DNA from: Paenibacillaceae bacterium GAS479
Lineage (GTDB): Bacteria > Bacillota > Bacilli > Paenibacillales > Paenibacillaceae
Direction of reading: 5' to 3'
Length of the DNA stretch: 64,000 nucleotides
Assembly: GCA_900105225.1 (NCBI GenBank)
Contig: LT629764.1
Coordinates: forward strand, 446,098-510,097
The translations under genes and the position numbers were made by a program. The notes below the pieces were generated by a model. That model was given only the letters and a program-made list of their open reading frames with translations. It did not search any database and was not told where the DNA came from. How positions within the stretch are numbered: the first letter of the stretch is position 1; each line of letters opens with the position of its first letter. This document shows positions 1 to 8,409 of the stretch, in pieces.

Positions 1-99
1 AGGAATGACGAACCTAACCGCAAAGCAATCGCTATCTTCTCGACTGTTTTTGGCTTGCTGGCCATCCTCATGATCGTCCTACTCGTAGTTTATAACTGA
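1..99 (+). CDS. C-terminal end of a small membrane protein (partial)
   Basis: An open frame enters from the left edge and stops with TGA at 97-99. The 32 visible residues are a short charged stretch (RNDEPNRK) followed by a run of about 20 hydrophobic residues and a final VYN, so the gene ends in a transmembrane helix with almost no tail. It converges on the L,D-transpeptidase gene 13 bases downstream. The family cannot be named from this fragment. Confidence 0.55.
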   Translation, partial: RNDEPNRKAIAIFSTVFGLLAILMIVLLVVYN

Positions 100-112
100 C
101 ATTGGTCAGACT

Positions 113-1765
113 TTATAACAACCAGTTATACACTTTATTCGGATTCTCTTCAGTCGATACGGGCCGCACTTTGTAGCGGCTCTTCGTTGTGCCCTGCGGT
201 GCTTCCTGTGGTTTCAAATGCTCCAAACCTCCAGCCTGGATGGTGACAGGCGTACCGATTGGCACTAAATCGTATAACTCCTCTGCATCTTGACGCCCTA
301 TTCTCACGCACCCAAGCGATTCATCCTTGCTTATGGAATCCAAATCATTGGTAGCGTGAATGGCATATCTTGTACCCGATAAAGTCATGCCGCGACTACT
401 GAACGGCCCCGTTGTAGTGCCGTTAGGATTGCGGACCTTCTCGCTAATTGCGTATTGGCCGAGAGGTGTTTTGGTTCCGCCAAGTCCCACCGGATAAATC
501 CGCACCACAACAGATCCGCTTAGCAGCGCCAAGCGATGCGTTTTGACGTCGACAACAATACGAAAGCTCTCTGACATTGCAGAAGCAAGTTTGCCACGCT
601 GCACTTTCTCGGCTGCTTCATTCTCCTGCGAAGCCGCTTCCGTTCCGCCTCCCTTACTCGCCTCCGAGCCACGAGCAGTAGCCAGCATTTCCGCAAAGAG
701 CCCCTCCATTCCGTCTGCCTTACCCGCAAGAATATTGTTCGGGTACGGACGCGTCAGATCGGCGAGCGACTTTGGCCACTTCCCATTGATCCGGTAATAA
801 CTTCTAATTCCGCTAATGACGGACCAACGCTGCTCCTGAAGGAGCCTTTCCGCCTTTACAACTTTATCCACCGACTCGGAAAGACCGCTTTCGCAGTTGC
901 ACATATCCTGCGAAACCGGCTCCTGCAGCAAATACGATCCAGCCCGTTCCGTGCGGGAAGCTGATGCCGCTCCAACCGCTGGAAGCTCCCAGCGATAATG
1001 TTTACCCGCACGTGGCAGTGTCAAAGCTGCCACTTGATTCCATTTATTCGTGAGTCGAAGTGACTCTGCAGCCGAGACAGCCCCTGATACAAAAGCCGGG
1101 CCGTCAACCCACACCATACCTTGCATGGCAGTGCTGTGGACTAGAGCTGATGACTTGTTCTCCCGTTGTTGATCCACCGCGCCAGGCAGCGGCTCCTTCA
1201 CACCTGGCTTAACTGTTGCAGCTTCCTGTACGGGCTGATTTCCAGGTGCGGAAGAAGCTGCAGGGATCAACAGCAGTCCAGCCAAAACAGCAAGTCCAAT
1301 GCGTATAGCTAACCGGCCGCGGCGCGGTTCTTCATTCCAGGAAGAAAGCAGCTCTTCAGCAGGGATCAAGCTGTTCTCATAAGGGTGAGGAGAGTTTTCG
1401 TATGCTTCATATATGGGTCCGGATCGAAGATAACAATAATTAGCCTTGGCTTCCTTGCCGAGACGTGCATACGTTTTACCGAGCAGGAACCAAGCCATCT
1501 TGTTATGTGAATGAGCCGTCACATACTTTTTTAGCTCGTCAAGTCGGCGCTCCAACGCCGCTTCTTGCAGCATTTCCGTTGGCCCAGCAATGACTGACGC
1601 ATTTGCGGCTTCACCCATTTCGGCGGATGTAGTCCCAGTGTCGCTCCCCAGTCGTTGCTCCCTCCTGCCGAGTTCATCCGGCAGTGACTTGAGCTCGCCA
1701 TTCGCATTCGCAGCAGGCTTCGCGGTCTGCTCCGCCGCTTTCGGCCTTTTGTTCTTCCCCTCCAT
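113..1765 (-). CDS. Membrane-anchored L,D-transpeptidase (YkuD domain)
   Basis: This 550-residue protein should cross-link or anchor peptidoglycan stem peptides through meso-diaminopimelate outside the membrane. The C-terminal YkuD domain has the catalytic His470 and the SLGCVR motif with Cys486. A single membrane helix lies at about 151-170. In front of it is a cytoplasmic stretch of about 150 residues with a TPR-like helix pair (about 76-115) and a low-complexity start. A long Ser/Ala/Glu-rich linker follows the helix. The start is supported by GGGAAGGGAAGGA just upstream. The cytoplasmic TPR-like part is not seen in the short secreted YkuD enzymes, so this resembles a larger Paenibacillus type. 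The family assignment is firm; the physiological cross-link made is inferred. Confidence 0.9.
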   Translation of the reverse strand: MEGKNKRPKAAEQTAKPAANANGELKSLPDELGRREQRLGSDTGTTSAEMGEAANASVIAGPTEMLQEAALERRLDELKKYVTAHSHNKMAWFLLGKTYARLGKEAKANYCYLRSGPIYEAYENSPHPYENSLIPAEELLSSWNEEPRRGRLAIRIGLAVLAGLLLIPAASSAPGNQPVQEAATVKPGVKEPLPGAVDQQRENKSSALVHSTAMQGMVWVDGPAFVSGAVSAAESLRLTNKWNQVAALTLPRAGKHYRWELPAVGAASASRTERAGSYLLQEPVSQDMCNCESGLSESVDKVVKAERLLQEQRWSVISGIRSYYRINGKWPKSLADLTRPYPNNILAGKADGMEGLFAEMLATARGSEASKGGGTEAASQENEAAEKVQRGKLASAMSESFRIVVDVKTHRLALLSGSVVVRIYPVGLGGTKTPLGQYAISEKVRNPNGTTTGPFSSRGMTLSGTRYAIHATNDLDSISKDESLGCVRIGRQDAEELYDLVPIGTPVTIQAGGLEHLKPQEAPQGTTKSRYKVRPVSTEENPNKVYNWLL

Positions 1766-1852
1766 ACGTTTCCTTCCCTTCCCGGAACCGGTCTTACTAT
1801 TGTTATCGGCATTTAGCTACTGCAGCGTTTGGCAATCCCCGGAACGTTTTAT

Positions 1853-1888
1853 AAAAGCAAAAAACCTGCCCGGAAAGCCGGACAGGCA
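1853..1888 (-). terminator. Terminator of the ferredoxin gene
   Basis: Read on the minus strand, a hairpin CCTGTCCGG/CCGGGCAGG with a four-base loop is followed by TTTTTTGCTTTT. It sits 16 bases after the ferredoxin stop and ahead of the transpeptidase gene, separating the two. Confidence 0.75.
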
Positions 1889-1903
1889 CATAAACAGGTA
1901 TGA

Positions 1904-2167
<264 letters not shown>

Positions 2168-2228
2168 CTACTGCAAAAAAATAACCAGGTAAAGCTATTA
2201 TTACCCGGATTCAACCTGTTATTACACA

Positions 2229-3509
2229 TCAATTTATAACAAAATCCTCATCGATTTGCAAGGATGTACCCCTAATCTTACGGTTGCGAATCAGTGTCGA
2301 AGGATCATCGCCAAGCATACCCGCTGTTAAAATTGCGCTTTCACCGTATTTGTCGCGCATCGCATCCATCGCTTTGGTCAAAGCTTCCCGCTTCGGGTCG
2401 TTCTCATAGCTGAACAGATCCAGCTGTACAGCAACACTGCTTTTAGGCTGCAAGCTATGAAGCGTAATGCCGAGAAGCCGCACAGGGACCATTTTGGGCC
2501 AATGCTCATCAAAAAGACGGCAAGCCTCATGATGAATCTTCGATGCATCCTCGACCGGTTTGTCCAGCATCCGGGAACGTGTATACGTCGCCATATCCGG
2601 TAAACGAACAGTAATTTGCACTCCGCCGGCTACGAAGCCCTTACGCCTCATGCGACGGGCAGTCTGGTCAGCTAAATTGAGAAACACGCGATGAACCTCT
2701 TGCCGGGTGTCTACATTTTCAGGAAGAGTTGTTGTATGTCCGACGGACTTGCTGGCCTCTCTCACCTCGCGCACCAGCGAGTGGTCAATGCCGTTGGCCG
2801 CTTCCTTCATCGACGCTCCATACACGCCGAACTGGCCCGTCAAGAGCGCCGCGTCAGCCTGAGCAAGCTGTCCAATTGTGCGGATATTTAGCCGCCGTAG
2901 CTTGTCTGCCGTCTTGCGGCCGACGCCGAACAACTGATCGCAAGGTTTGTCCCAAAGCAGCCGAGGAACGTCGCGGATGCGCAGCACCGTAAGCCCCGCA
3001 GGCTTTTTCATATCCGAGCCCATTTTGGCCAACAGCTTATTAGGACCTACCCCCACAGAGCAGGGTATCTTTAATTCCATCCGAATGCGCGTTTGAATCG
3101 TCTCAGCGATGTCCAGTGGAGAGCCGAACAGCGTGGAACCGGTTATATCGAGATAACACTCGTCGATCGATACCGCCTCTAACAAAGGACTGTACATACC
3201 AGCAATCTCCATGAATCCTCTGGAGTAACGGCGGTACAAATCGAAGTCAGGAGAGATGAGAATCAGCTCTGGACAGAGCTTCAGCCCCTGGCGAACGGTC
3301 ATGCCGGTGCGGACGCCCCTTGCACGGGCCGGATAGGAGCAGGTGACGATGATGCCCTTGCGTTGCTCAACGCTGCCGGCAACTGCAGTTGGCTTACCCG
3401 TATAAAGTCCAGGTTGCTCCGCTTCATGCACCGAGCAATAAAAAGCGTTCATATCCAGATGAAGAATGACTCTGCCTTTTCTCGCCACACCGTCGCTCTT
3501 TCCACTCAT
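2229..3509 (-). CDS. dinB: DNA polymerase IV (Y-family, translesion)
   Basis: A 426-residue Y-family polymerase that copies past DNA lesions with low fidelity. The first catalytic aspartate is Asp19 (LDMNAFY), with an aromatic Tyr24 in the steric-gate position, and the second metal site is Asp116-Glu117 in SIDECYLDIT. The thumb and little-finger regions follow, and the C-terminus is longer than a minimal DinB, ending without an obvious QLxLF clamp motif but with LDLF at about 370. No LexA-type box is evident in the upstream gap. It lies upstream of ferredoxin on the same strand with a gap of about 90 bases, probably a separate unit. Confidence 0.93.
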   Translation of the reverse strand: MSGKSDGVARKGRVILHLDMNAFYCSVHEAEQPGLYTGKPTAVAGSVEQRKGIIVTCSYPARARGVRTGMTVRQGLKLCPELILISPDFDLYRRYSRGFMEIAGMYSPLLEAVSIDECYLDITGSTLFGSPLDIAETIQTRIRMELKIPCSVGVGPNKLLAKMGSDMKKPAGLTVLRIRDVPRLLWDKPCDQLFGVGRKTADKLRRLNIRTIGQLAQADAALLTGQFGVYGASMKEAANGIDHSLVREVREASKSVGHTTTLPENVDTRQEVHRVFLNLADQTARRMRRKGFVAGGVQITVRLPDMATYTRSRMLDKPVEDASKIHHEACRLFDEHWPKMVPVRLLGITLHSLQPKSSVAVQLDLFSYENDPKREALTKAMDAMRDKYGESAILTAGMLGDDPSTLIRNRKIRGTSLQIDEDFVIN

Positions 3510-3683
3510 ATCCGTCTCCCCCTTCCTATTATCAGCATATCTCTACCTTAGAAGAGAATCAACCGATGAAAAATCGAGCTATCTCTTCTATATGGCATAG
3601 GCTCGGTGCTATAATAAGATAATATTTAGTGCATTGCTTTTACGCATTGCTGAGTTAAGACATTAAAGGGGGACTCTCAGTTT

Positions 3684-5303
3684 ATGACCCAGGCCATCTC
3701 CATCTTCGATACTACCCTGAGGGACGGCACCCAAGGCGAAGGGATCAGCCTGTCTGCGGACGACAAGCTCAAGATTGCCCAGAAGCTCGATGAACTGGGA
3801 GTTCATTATATTGAAGGCGGCAATCCGGGCAGCAACAGCAAGGACATCGAATTTTTCCAAAGGGTGCAAAAGCTTGGGCTGCAGGCCAAAATTACTGCCT
3901 TTGGCAGCACACGGCGCAAAAACAGCGTGGCTGAGCAGGATACCAGTCTGATCCGCATCGCCGAGTCAGGTGTGCAGGCCGCCACACTGGTCGGCAAGTC
4001 ATGGGATTTCCACGTCCACAAGGCGCTTGGGACGACGCTGGAAGAGAATTTGTCTATGATCTTCGACTCCATTGCCTATCTTAAACAGCGTGGTCTTGAA
4101 GCGATTTTCGACGCGGAGCATTTCTTTGACGGGTTCAAAAACAACCCGGAATACGCTGTCGCTGTGCTGAAGCGCGCTCGCGCAGCAGGTGCGGATTGGC
4201 TCGTGATGTGCGATACGAATGGCGGCACGATGCCAGGAGAAATCTCCGAGATCGTTCGCCATGTAAGATCTGAGATTAACGCTCCACTCGGCATTCATAC
4301 TCATAATGACTGCGAGCTGGCCGTTGCCAACACGCTGGCGGCTGTGCAAGCGGGAGCAACGCAGGTGCAGGGAACGATCAACGGATACGGTGAGCGTTGC
4401 GGCAATGCCAATCTTTGCTCCATCCTGCCAAGCCTTGAACTGAAGCTTGGTTACAACACGGTAGGCAACGACAAGCTTCGCCTGCTCACCTCAACGGCAC
4501 GTTATATTAGCGAGATCGCTAACGTGAGCATGCCTGTCGGCCAGCCGTATGTCGGCAATGCTGCTTTCGCCCATAAGGGTGGAATCCATGTCTCGGCCAT
4601 TCTCAAAGACTCCAAAACATACGAGCATATCGAGCCTGATCTGGTCGGCAACAAACAGCGTATCCTCGTCTCCGAGCTGGCTGGACAGAGCAACGTTATC
4701 TCCAAAGCGCAGGAGCTTGGACTGGACATTAACAGCAATAATGACAACACCAAATCCATTATCGAGCGAATCAAGGACCTTGAACATCAGGGCTATCAGT
4801 TCGAGGCGGCGGATGCCAGTCTGGAGCTGTTGCTGCGCGATGCCTTTGGCGGCCTGAACGAAGTGTTTGCCGTAGAAACGTTCAAAATCCTCCTCGAGAA
4901 AACGGTGCACGGAATGTCTACAGAGGCGATCGTTAAGCTGCGAGTCGGTGAAGAATCTGTTTATACCGCAGCCGAAGGCAATGGTCCTGTTAACGCATTA
5001 GACAATGCGCTGCGTAAGGCATTGCTGCCATTTTATCCACGCATTAATGATATCCATCTGGCGGATTACAAGGTACGTGTGTTGGACGAGAAGGACGCCA
5101 CAGCAGCCAAAGTACGCGTGCTGATTGAGTCCAGCGACTTCGCCAGCAGTTGGAATACCGTCGGTGTATCCGGCAATGTGATCGAAGCGAGCTGGGAAGC
5201 TTTGCTGGACAGCATCCGCTATGCGCTGCTCGGCATGGATCGGATGGAATCCGGAACAGGAGAAGACTCTCTCCGCAGCCGCACAGGAGTCATCAATCAC
5301 TAA
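3684..5303 (+). CDS. cimA: (R)-citramalate synthase
   Basis: This 539-residue DRE-TIM metallolyase condenses pyruvate and acetyl-CoA to citramalate, giving 2-oxobutyrate for isoleucine without threonine deaminase. The N-terminal signature DTTLRDGTQGEG (Asp9, Arg13, Asp14) and the metal-binding HTH motif (His205, His207) are present, and a C-terminal LeuA-type allosteric domain occupies roughly residues 380-520. The length and the TQGEGIS variant favour CimA over 2-isopropylmalate synthase (LeuA), which is the main alternative. A GGGGG-rich ribosome binding site lies about 12 bases ahead of the ATG. It stands alone, not in an ilv-leu cluster. Confidence 0.88.
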   Translation: MTQAISIFDTTLRDGTQGEGISLSADDKLKIAQKLDELGVHYIEGGNPGSNSKDIEFFQRVQKLGLQAKITAFGSTRRKNSVAEQDTSLIRIAESGVQAATLVGKSWDFHVHKALGTTLEENLSMIFDSIAYLKQRGLEAIFDAEHFFDGFKNNPEYAVAVLKRARAAGADWLVMCDTNGGTMPGEISEIVRHVRSEINAPLGIHTHNDCELAVANTLAAVQAGATQVQGTINGYGERCGNANLCSILPSLELKLGYNTVGNDKLRLLTSTARYISEIANVSMPVGQPYVGNAAFAHKGGIHVSAILKDSKTYEHIEPDLVGNKQRILVSELAGQSNVISKAQELGLDINSNNDNTKSIIERIKDLEHQGYQFEAADASLELLLRDAFGGLNEVFAVETFKILLEKTVHGMSTEAIVKLRVGEESVYTAAEGNGPVNALDNALRKALLPFYPRINDIHLADYKVRVLDEKDATAAKVRVLIESSDFASSWNTVGVSGNVIEASWEALLDSIRYALLGMDRMESGTGEDSLRSRTGVINH

Positions 5304-5319
5304 TAGTTAACACCACCGT

Positions 5320-5378
5320 AAAATCAAACAGCCCGACTGCAAGCGGAATATCCGCAGGCAGCCGGGCTATTTGATTTT
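5320..5378. terminator. Bidirectional terminator between cimA and the thioredoxin gene
   Basis: A long hairpin (AAATCAAA-AGCCCG-CTGC paired with GCAG-CGGGCT-TTTGATTT) lies between two convergent genes. Both flanks give U-rich tracts, so it can end transcripts from either side. Confidence 0.8.
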
Positions 5379-5386
5379 ACAAGAAA

Positions 5387-5941
5387 TTAAGGACTCTTCA
5401 GCAGATCATCCAGCTTTTGTTCCCATTGAGCTATTGGAATGACGCCAGTGATGCGATCCTTCACCTTGCCGTCTGTACCGATCAGCACTGTAGTCGGGAA
5501 ATTGCTGACTTTATACAGCTTGGTTACGTCGCCACTCCGGTCCATCGGGATCGGGAAGGTAAGCTTTTTCTCATCGACAAACTTGCGTGCATCGCGTTCC
5601 CGGTCATAACTAGTGGAATTGACGCCGTAAAAATCTATCTGGTCGCCATATTTGAGGTAAAGCTCCTGCAAATCAGGCGCCTCAAGATCACATGGCCCGC
5701 ACCAGGAAGCCCAAAAGTTAACAAAAACCGGTTTTGTTCTGGCTCCTTGCACCGCATAAGTCTGTTCATCAAGACCCGTTAAGCTAAACGCAGGCGCGTC
5801 ATAACCCGTTTTTGGTTTGGCCTCGCCATTACCGGTAATAGCTGCGATTCCTCCAAGCGGCATGTCAGCGCGATCCATCCAAATCCATACTCCAAGCAAA
5901 ACAGCCACCAGTAGAATTCCTATTGTAGTGAATCGTTTCAT
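5387..5941 (-). CDS. Membrane-anchored TlpA/ResA-like thiol-disulfide oxidoreductase
   Basis: A 184-residue thioredoxin-fold protein held outside the membrane by an N-terminal helix (about 5-22). The redox motif is WCGPC with Cys81 and Cys84, and the cis-proline is in SNFPTTVLIG at about 153. Such proteins reduce cysteines of apocytochromes or other exported proteins. No cytochrome c maturation genes are adjacent, so the client is unknown. It converges with cimA and shares its terminator. Confidence 0.85.
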   Translation of the reverse strand: MKRFTTIGILLVAVLLGVWIWMDRADMPLGGIAAITGNGEAKPKTGYDAPAFSLTGLDEQTYAVQGARTKPVFVNFWASWCGPCDLEAPDLQELYLKYGDQIDFYGVNSTSYDRERDARKFVDEKKLTFPIPMDRSGDVTKLYKVSNFPTTVLIGTDGKVKDRITGVIPIAQWEQKLDDLLKSP

Positions 5942-6062
5942 GCCATACCTTCCTTCGCTTCTGCTCTTCTTCTCTTATACGGACATGTTATCATGGATGA
6001 GGCTGGTGACTCAAGGAAGCCCTTCCATTCCATAACCTAACCCATTTATAAGGAGATCTGAC

Positions 6063-6551
6063 ATGCCCTCGTCTGCATCATATACAGCTTTTATTACATC
6101 CGAAGCGTTACAGAAGCTGAAACTACTTTGCCATCAAGAGCTTCCCAAGGAAGCATGCGGCCTAACCGCCTGCCGGATCGATGATCCCGAGCGAGTCGTA
6201 TCAGCTATTCTGCCTATGCACAATACTCATCCCAAGCCGGAGCATCATTTCAAGTTCGATCCTGCGGAGTGGGTTCGGACGCTATTTCTTCTATCTCAAT
6301 CCCAATATAGCCTCACTGGCTTCTATCATTCCCATCCTGCTGGTCCGCCATCCCCTTCCAACGAGGACCTCTCTCATCCCTTGTGGAGTTCTCCTGCTAG
6401 CGTAAAAGAACCCTTCAGCGGGGCTGAAGGGCTGCAAAAGCTGCAAATGTGGATTGTATCGCTGGCTGATCCAGCCACAACCGAAATTACCGTCTTCGCC
6501 TCATCTTCGAATGGAATGAGACGATTAATGCTGACTGAGATAAGCGTATAG
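6063..6551 (+). CDS. M67-family JAMM metallopeptidase
   Basis: A 162-residue Mov34/MPN-type zinc peptidase. The complete JAMM signature is visible: Glu30 in KEACGL, then His89-x-His91, seven residues, Ser99, two residues, Asp102. Bacterial M67 proteins usually trim sulfur-carrier proteins such as ThiS/CysO or act near ThiF/MoeB-type enzymes, but none of these is encoded next door, so the substrate is unknown. The start follows AAGGAGATCTGAC. Its last 27 bases overlap the convergent exonuclease gene. Confidence 0.85.
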   Translation: MPSSASYTAFITSEALQKLKLLCHQELPKEACGLTACRIDDPERVVSAILPMHNTHPKPEHHFKFDPAEWVRTLFLLSQSQYSLTGFYHSHPAGPPSPSNEDLSHPLWSSPASVKEPFSGAEGLQKLQMWIVSLADPATTEITVFASSSNGMRRLMLTEISV

Positions 6552-7259
6552 ATCGCTGAGAGTATGAATATTGCGGGAACGAATCCGCTCCAAATAAGTC
6601 TGCCATAGCTTTGTTTGCATAAAACAATCCTCCAACGCATGATGACGTTGAGTAATCGGAATGCCTTCCTCTTCGAGCAGCTCATCCAGACCGTACGCTT
6701 CCCGGCCGGGATTGAGCCATTTGGCTACCATCATCGTATCCAACACGCGATGGGTCAAATTGCACTTGAACGTTTTCCATAATGCAGCGTTCAAAAACTG
6801 CTTGTCATGTCCGCTGCCATGGGCAATAAGCAGCCGCTTGCCGCAGAACTCCATGAATTGATGAAGCACATCCATGAGCTCTGGCGCATCCTCTGCCATC
6901 GAACTGGTGATTCCCGTCAGCTCGGTAATATGCAGTGGAACTTTTCGCTTTGGATTAACAAGACTGTAGAACGTTTTGCCTTCAACTATAGCTCCGCCTC
7001 GCAAAAGCACCGCGCCAAAGCTAATAATCTCATCTCCGTTGTAAGGATAGAACCCCGTCGTCTCAAGATCGAATACAACCGTCTCCAGCTCAGCAAAAGG
7101 GGTATCCAGCAAGGACTGCTTACGCAAATCACGGTTCACCGCGCGCATGAATGCCATCTGCTGCGCATTCTGCGCTCCCAACATGGACGCAATGGCCGGC
7201 GTTACGCCCCCCATTTTGTATAGCTGCCACATTCGGCTGACACCTTTGCTATCTTTCAT
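6525..7259 (-). CDS. DEDDh 3'-5' exonuclease (DnaQ / Pol III epsilon-like)
   Basis: A 244-residue exonuclease. The Exo I motif is FDLETTG (Asp64, Glu66), Exo II includes GHDKQFLNAA, and Exo III is HHALEDC with the DEDDh histidine. About 55 residues of unassigned N-terminal sequence precede the fold. It starts 19 bases after the DUF294 gene with a clear AAAGGAG site, so the two are cotranscribed. A DUF294 protein followed by an epsilon-like exonuclease is a recurring pairing in other bacteria, but its job is not established. The 3' end overlaps the JAMM gene by 27 bases. Confidence 0.87.
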   Translation of the reverse strand: MKDSKGVSRMWQLYKMGGVTPAIASMLGAQNAQQMAFMRAVNRDLRKQSLLDTPFAELETVVFDLETTGFYPYNGDEIISFGAVLLRGGAIVEGKTFYSLVNPKRKVPLHITELTGITSSMAEDAPELMDVLHQFMEFCGKRLLIAHGSGHDKQFLNAALWKTFKCNLTHRVLDTMMVAKWLNPGREAYGLDELLEEEGIPITQRHHALEDCFMQTKLWQTYLERIRSRNIHTLSDLYAYLSQH

Positions 7260-7278
7260 GTTGACTCCTTTCGATCCC

Positions 7279-8349
7279 TCACAGCCTGCTCATCGTATGG
7301 CGGTACACCTTGCGCTGCAGCTTTTTCCCTAGCCTTAGGCCGTTTTTCAGTTTCTCGGCCATCTCTTTGCTGAGCTTGCTCGATGATAGCTTGCCATTGG
7401 TCGTGTACTGGCCGTTCTCGATCTTCTCGGTAGTCATCATTCGAAGCCCAAGGAACAGCTGGAATGTCTCGATACACTCCGCTGCCTCCCCTGGCTGAAC
7501 CAAGCCAAGCTTCTCCAGGCTGCGAATTCGGTCAAGGGTAGATGCCTCCCTCAGATTGGCTTCAATCGCGAGCAGTCGAATTGCATTTACCATTGGAATA
7601 TACGCACCATATTTAATATCAATGCTGCCGGCATCTTCCCCATACTGTTCTCGAAGCAGCTGTCCAAAAATATTGAGCAGAACCTTATGTTTCATCGTGT
7701 TCTCCAGCATGCGCTTAACGATAATCGGTTGCCGGATCACATCACCATAAAAATCATCCTTAAGCTCATTATGAAGCCCCATCTCACCATATACACAGCG
7801 GCTGTCCGCCACAATAAGCAGGTAACGAACCGCTTCCCATGCCGGCTCCTCAAACCAGCCATTCAGCTTAACACGCCAACTGGAAAGTGAGCGGCACCAT
7901 TCCTTGTTGCTGCTCAGTACATTTCCTTCACAGAGCGGGTATCCTGTTTCAAGCAGCAGTTGGACAATTCGATCCGATAAGGCGGTAAAATACTCACGGC
8001 TTTTTTCCTGTTCCGCTTCACTCAGCGAGTCGGCATAAATAATGCCGCTGTCCTGATCGCTAAGCAAGGTCTGCTCCCTGCGCCCGCCGCTTCCAAACAA
8101 TAAATAAGCAAAAGGCACGGGGGGAACACCTTTCCCGAGCCGTGCCAGTTCAAATTGTGCTAGCTGAATGGCGCGCCGGACAAAGGCGTCATGCGCGTCA
8201 TTCAGCTCTGCGTAAAATCGTTCGGTCCCTTGCAGGGGCAGCCGTGCAACCATTCGGTCGTGGACAAGTTCACGGAGGCGATGCAGGCTGGCGGAATCAT
8301 CAGCATGGGCGATTCCATGCAGCAGCTGCTGCCATCCTGGATCTGTCAT
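7279..8349 (-). CDS. DUF294 putative nucleotidyltransferase (GlnD-like fold)
   Basis: A 356-residue protein with a nucleotidyltransferase signature, GSGGRREQ at 86-93 followed by SDQDSGIIY (Asp98, Asp100), and a helical DUF294 C-terminal domain. The pattern resembles the catalytic domain of PII uridylyltransferase GlnD, but there are no HD or ACT domains, and the CBS domains found in many DUF294 proteins are absent. It sits between the ammonium transporter gene (61-base gap, AGGGGAGGG ribosome site) and the exonuclease. The target nucleotide and substrate are unknown; the gene order suggests a regulatory role linked to nitrogen, which is inference. Confidence 0.8.
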   Translation of the reverse strand: MTDPGWQQLLHGIAHADDSASLHRLRELVHDRMVARLPLQGTERFYAELNDAHDAFVRRAIQLAQFELARLGKGVPPVPFAYLLFGSGGRREQTLLSDQDSGIIYADSLSEAEQEKSREYFTALSDRIVQLLLETGYPLCEGNVLSSNKEWCRSLSSWRVKLNGWFEEPAWEAVRYLLIVADSRCVYGEMGLHNELKDDFYGDVIRQPIIVKRMLENTMKHKVLLNIFGQLLREQYGEDAGSIDIKYGAYIPMVNAIRLLAIEANLREASTLDRIRSLEKLGLVQPGEAAECIETFQLFLGLRMMTTEKIENGQYTTNGKLSSSKLSKEMAEKLKNGLRLGKKLQRKVYRHTMSRL

Positions 8350-8409
8350 TCGGCGTTCCCTCCCCTTTTGCCCATCTCAAGCTCATGATGATTGCGGGTC
8401 AAAAACTTG

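Noticed and set aside
8350-8409. TTGACA on the minus strand between amt and the DUF294 gene as an internal promoter
   Set aside because: No acceptable -10 hexamer at 16-18 bases; the genes are adequately explained by read-through from amt.
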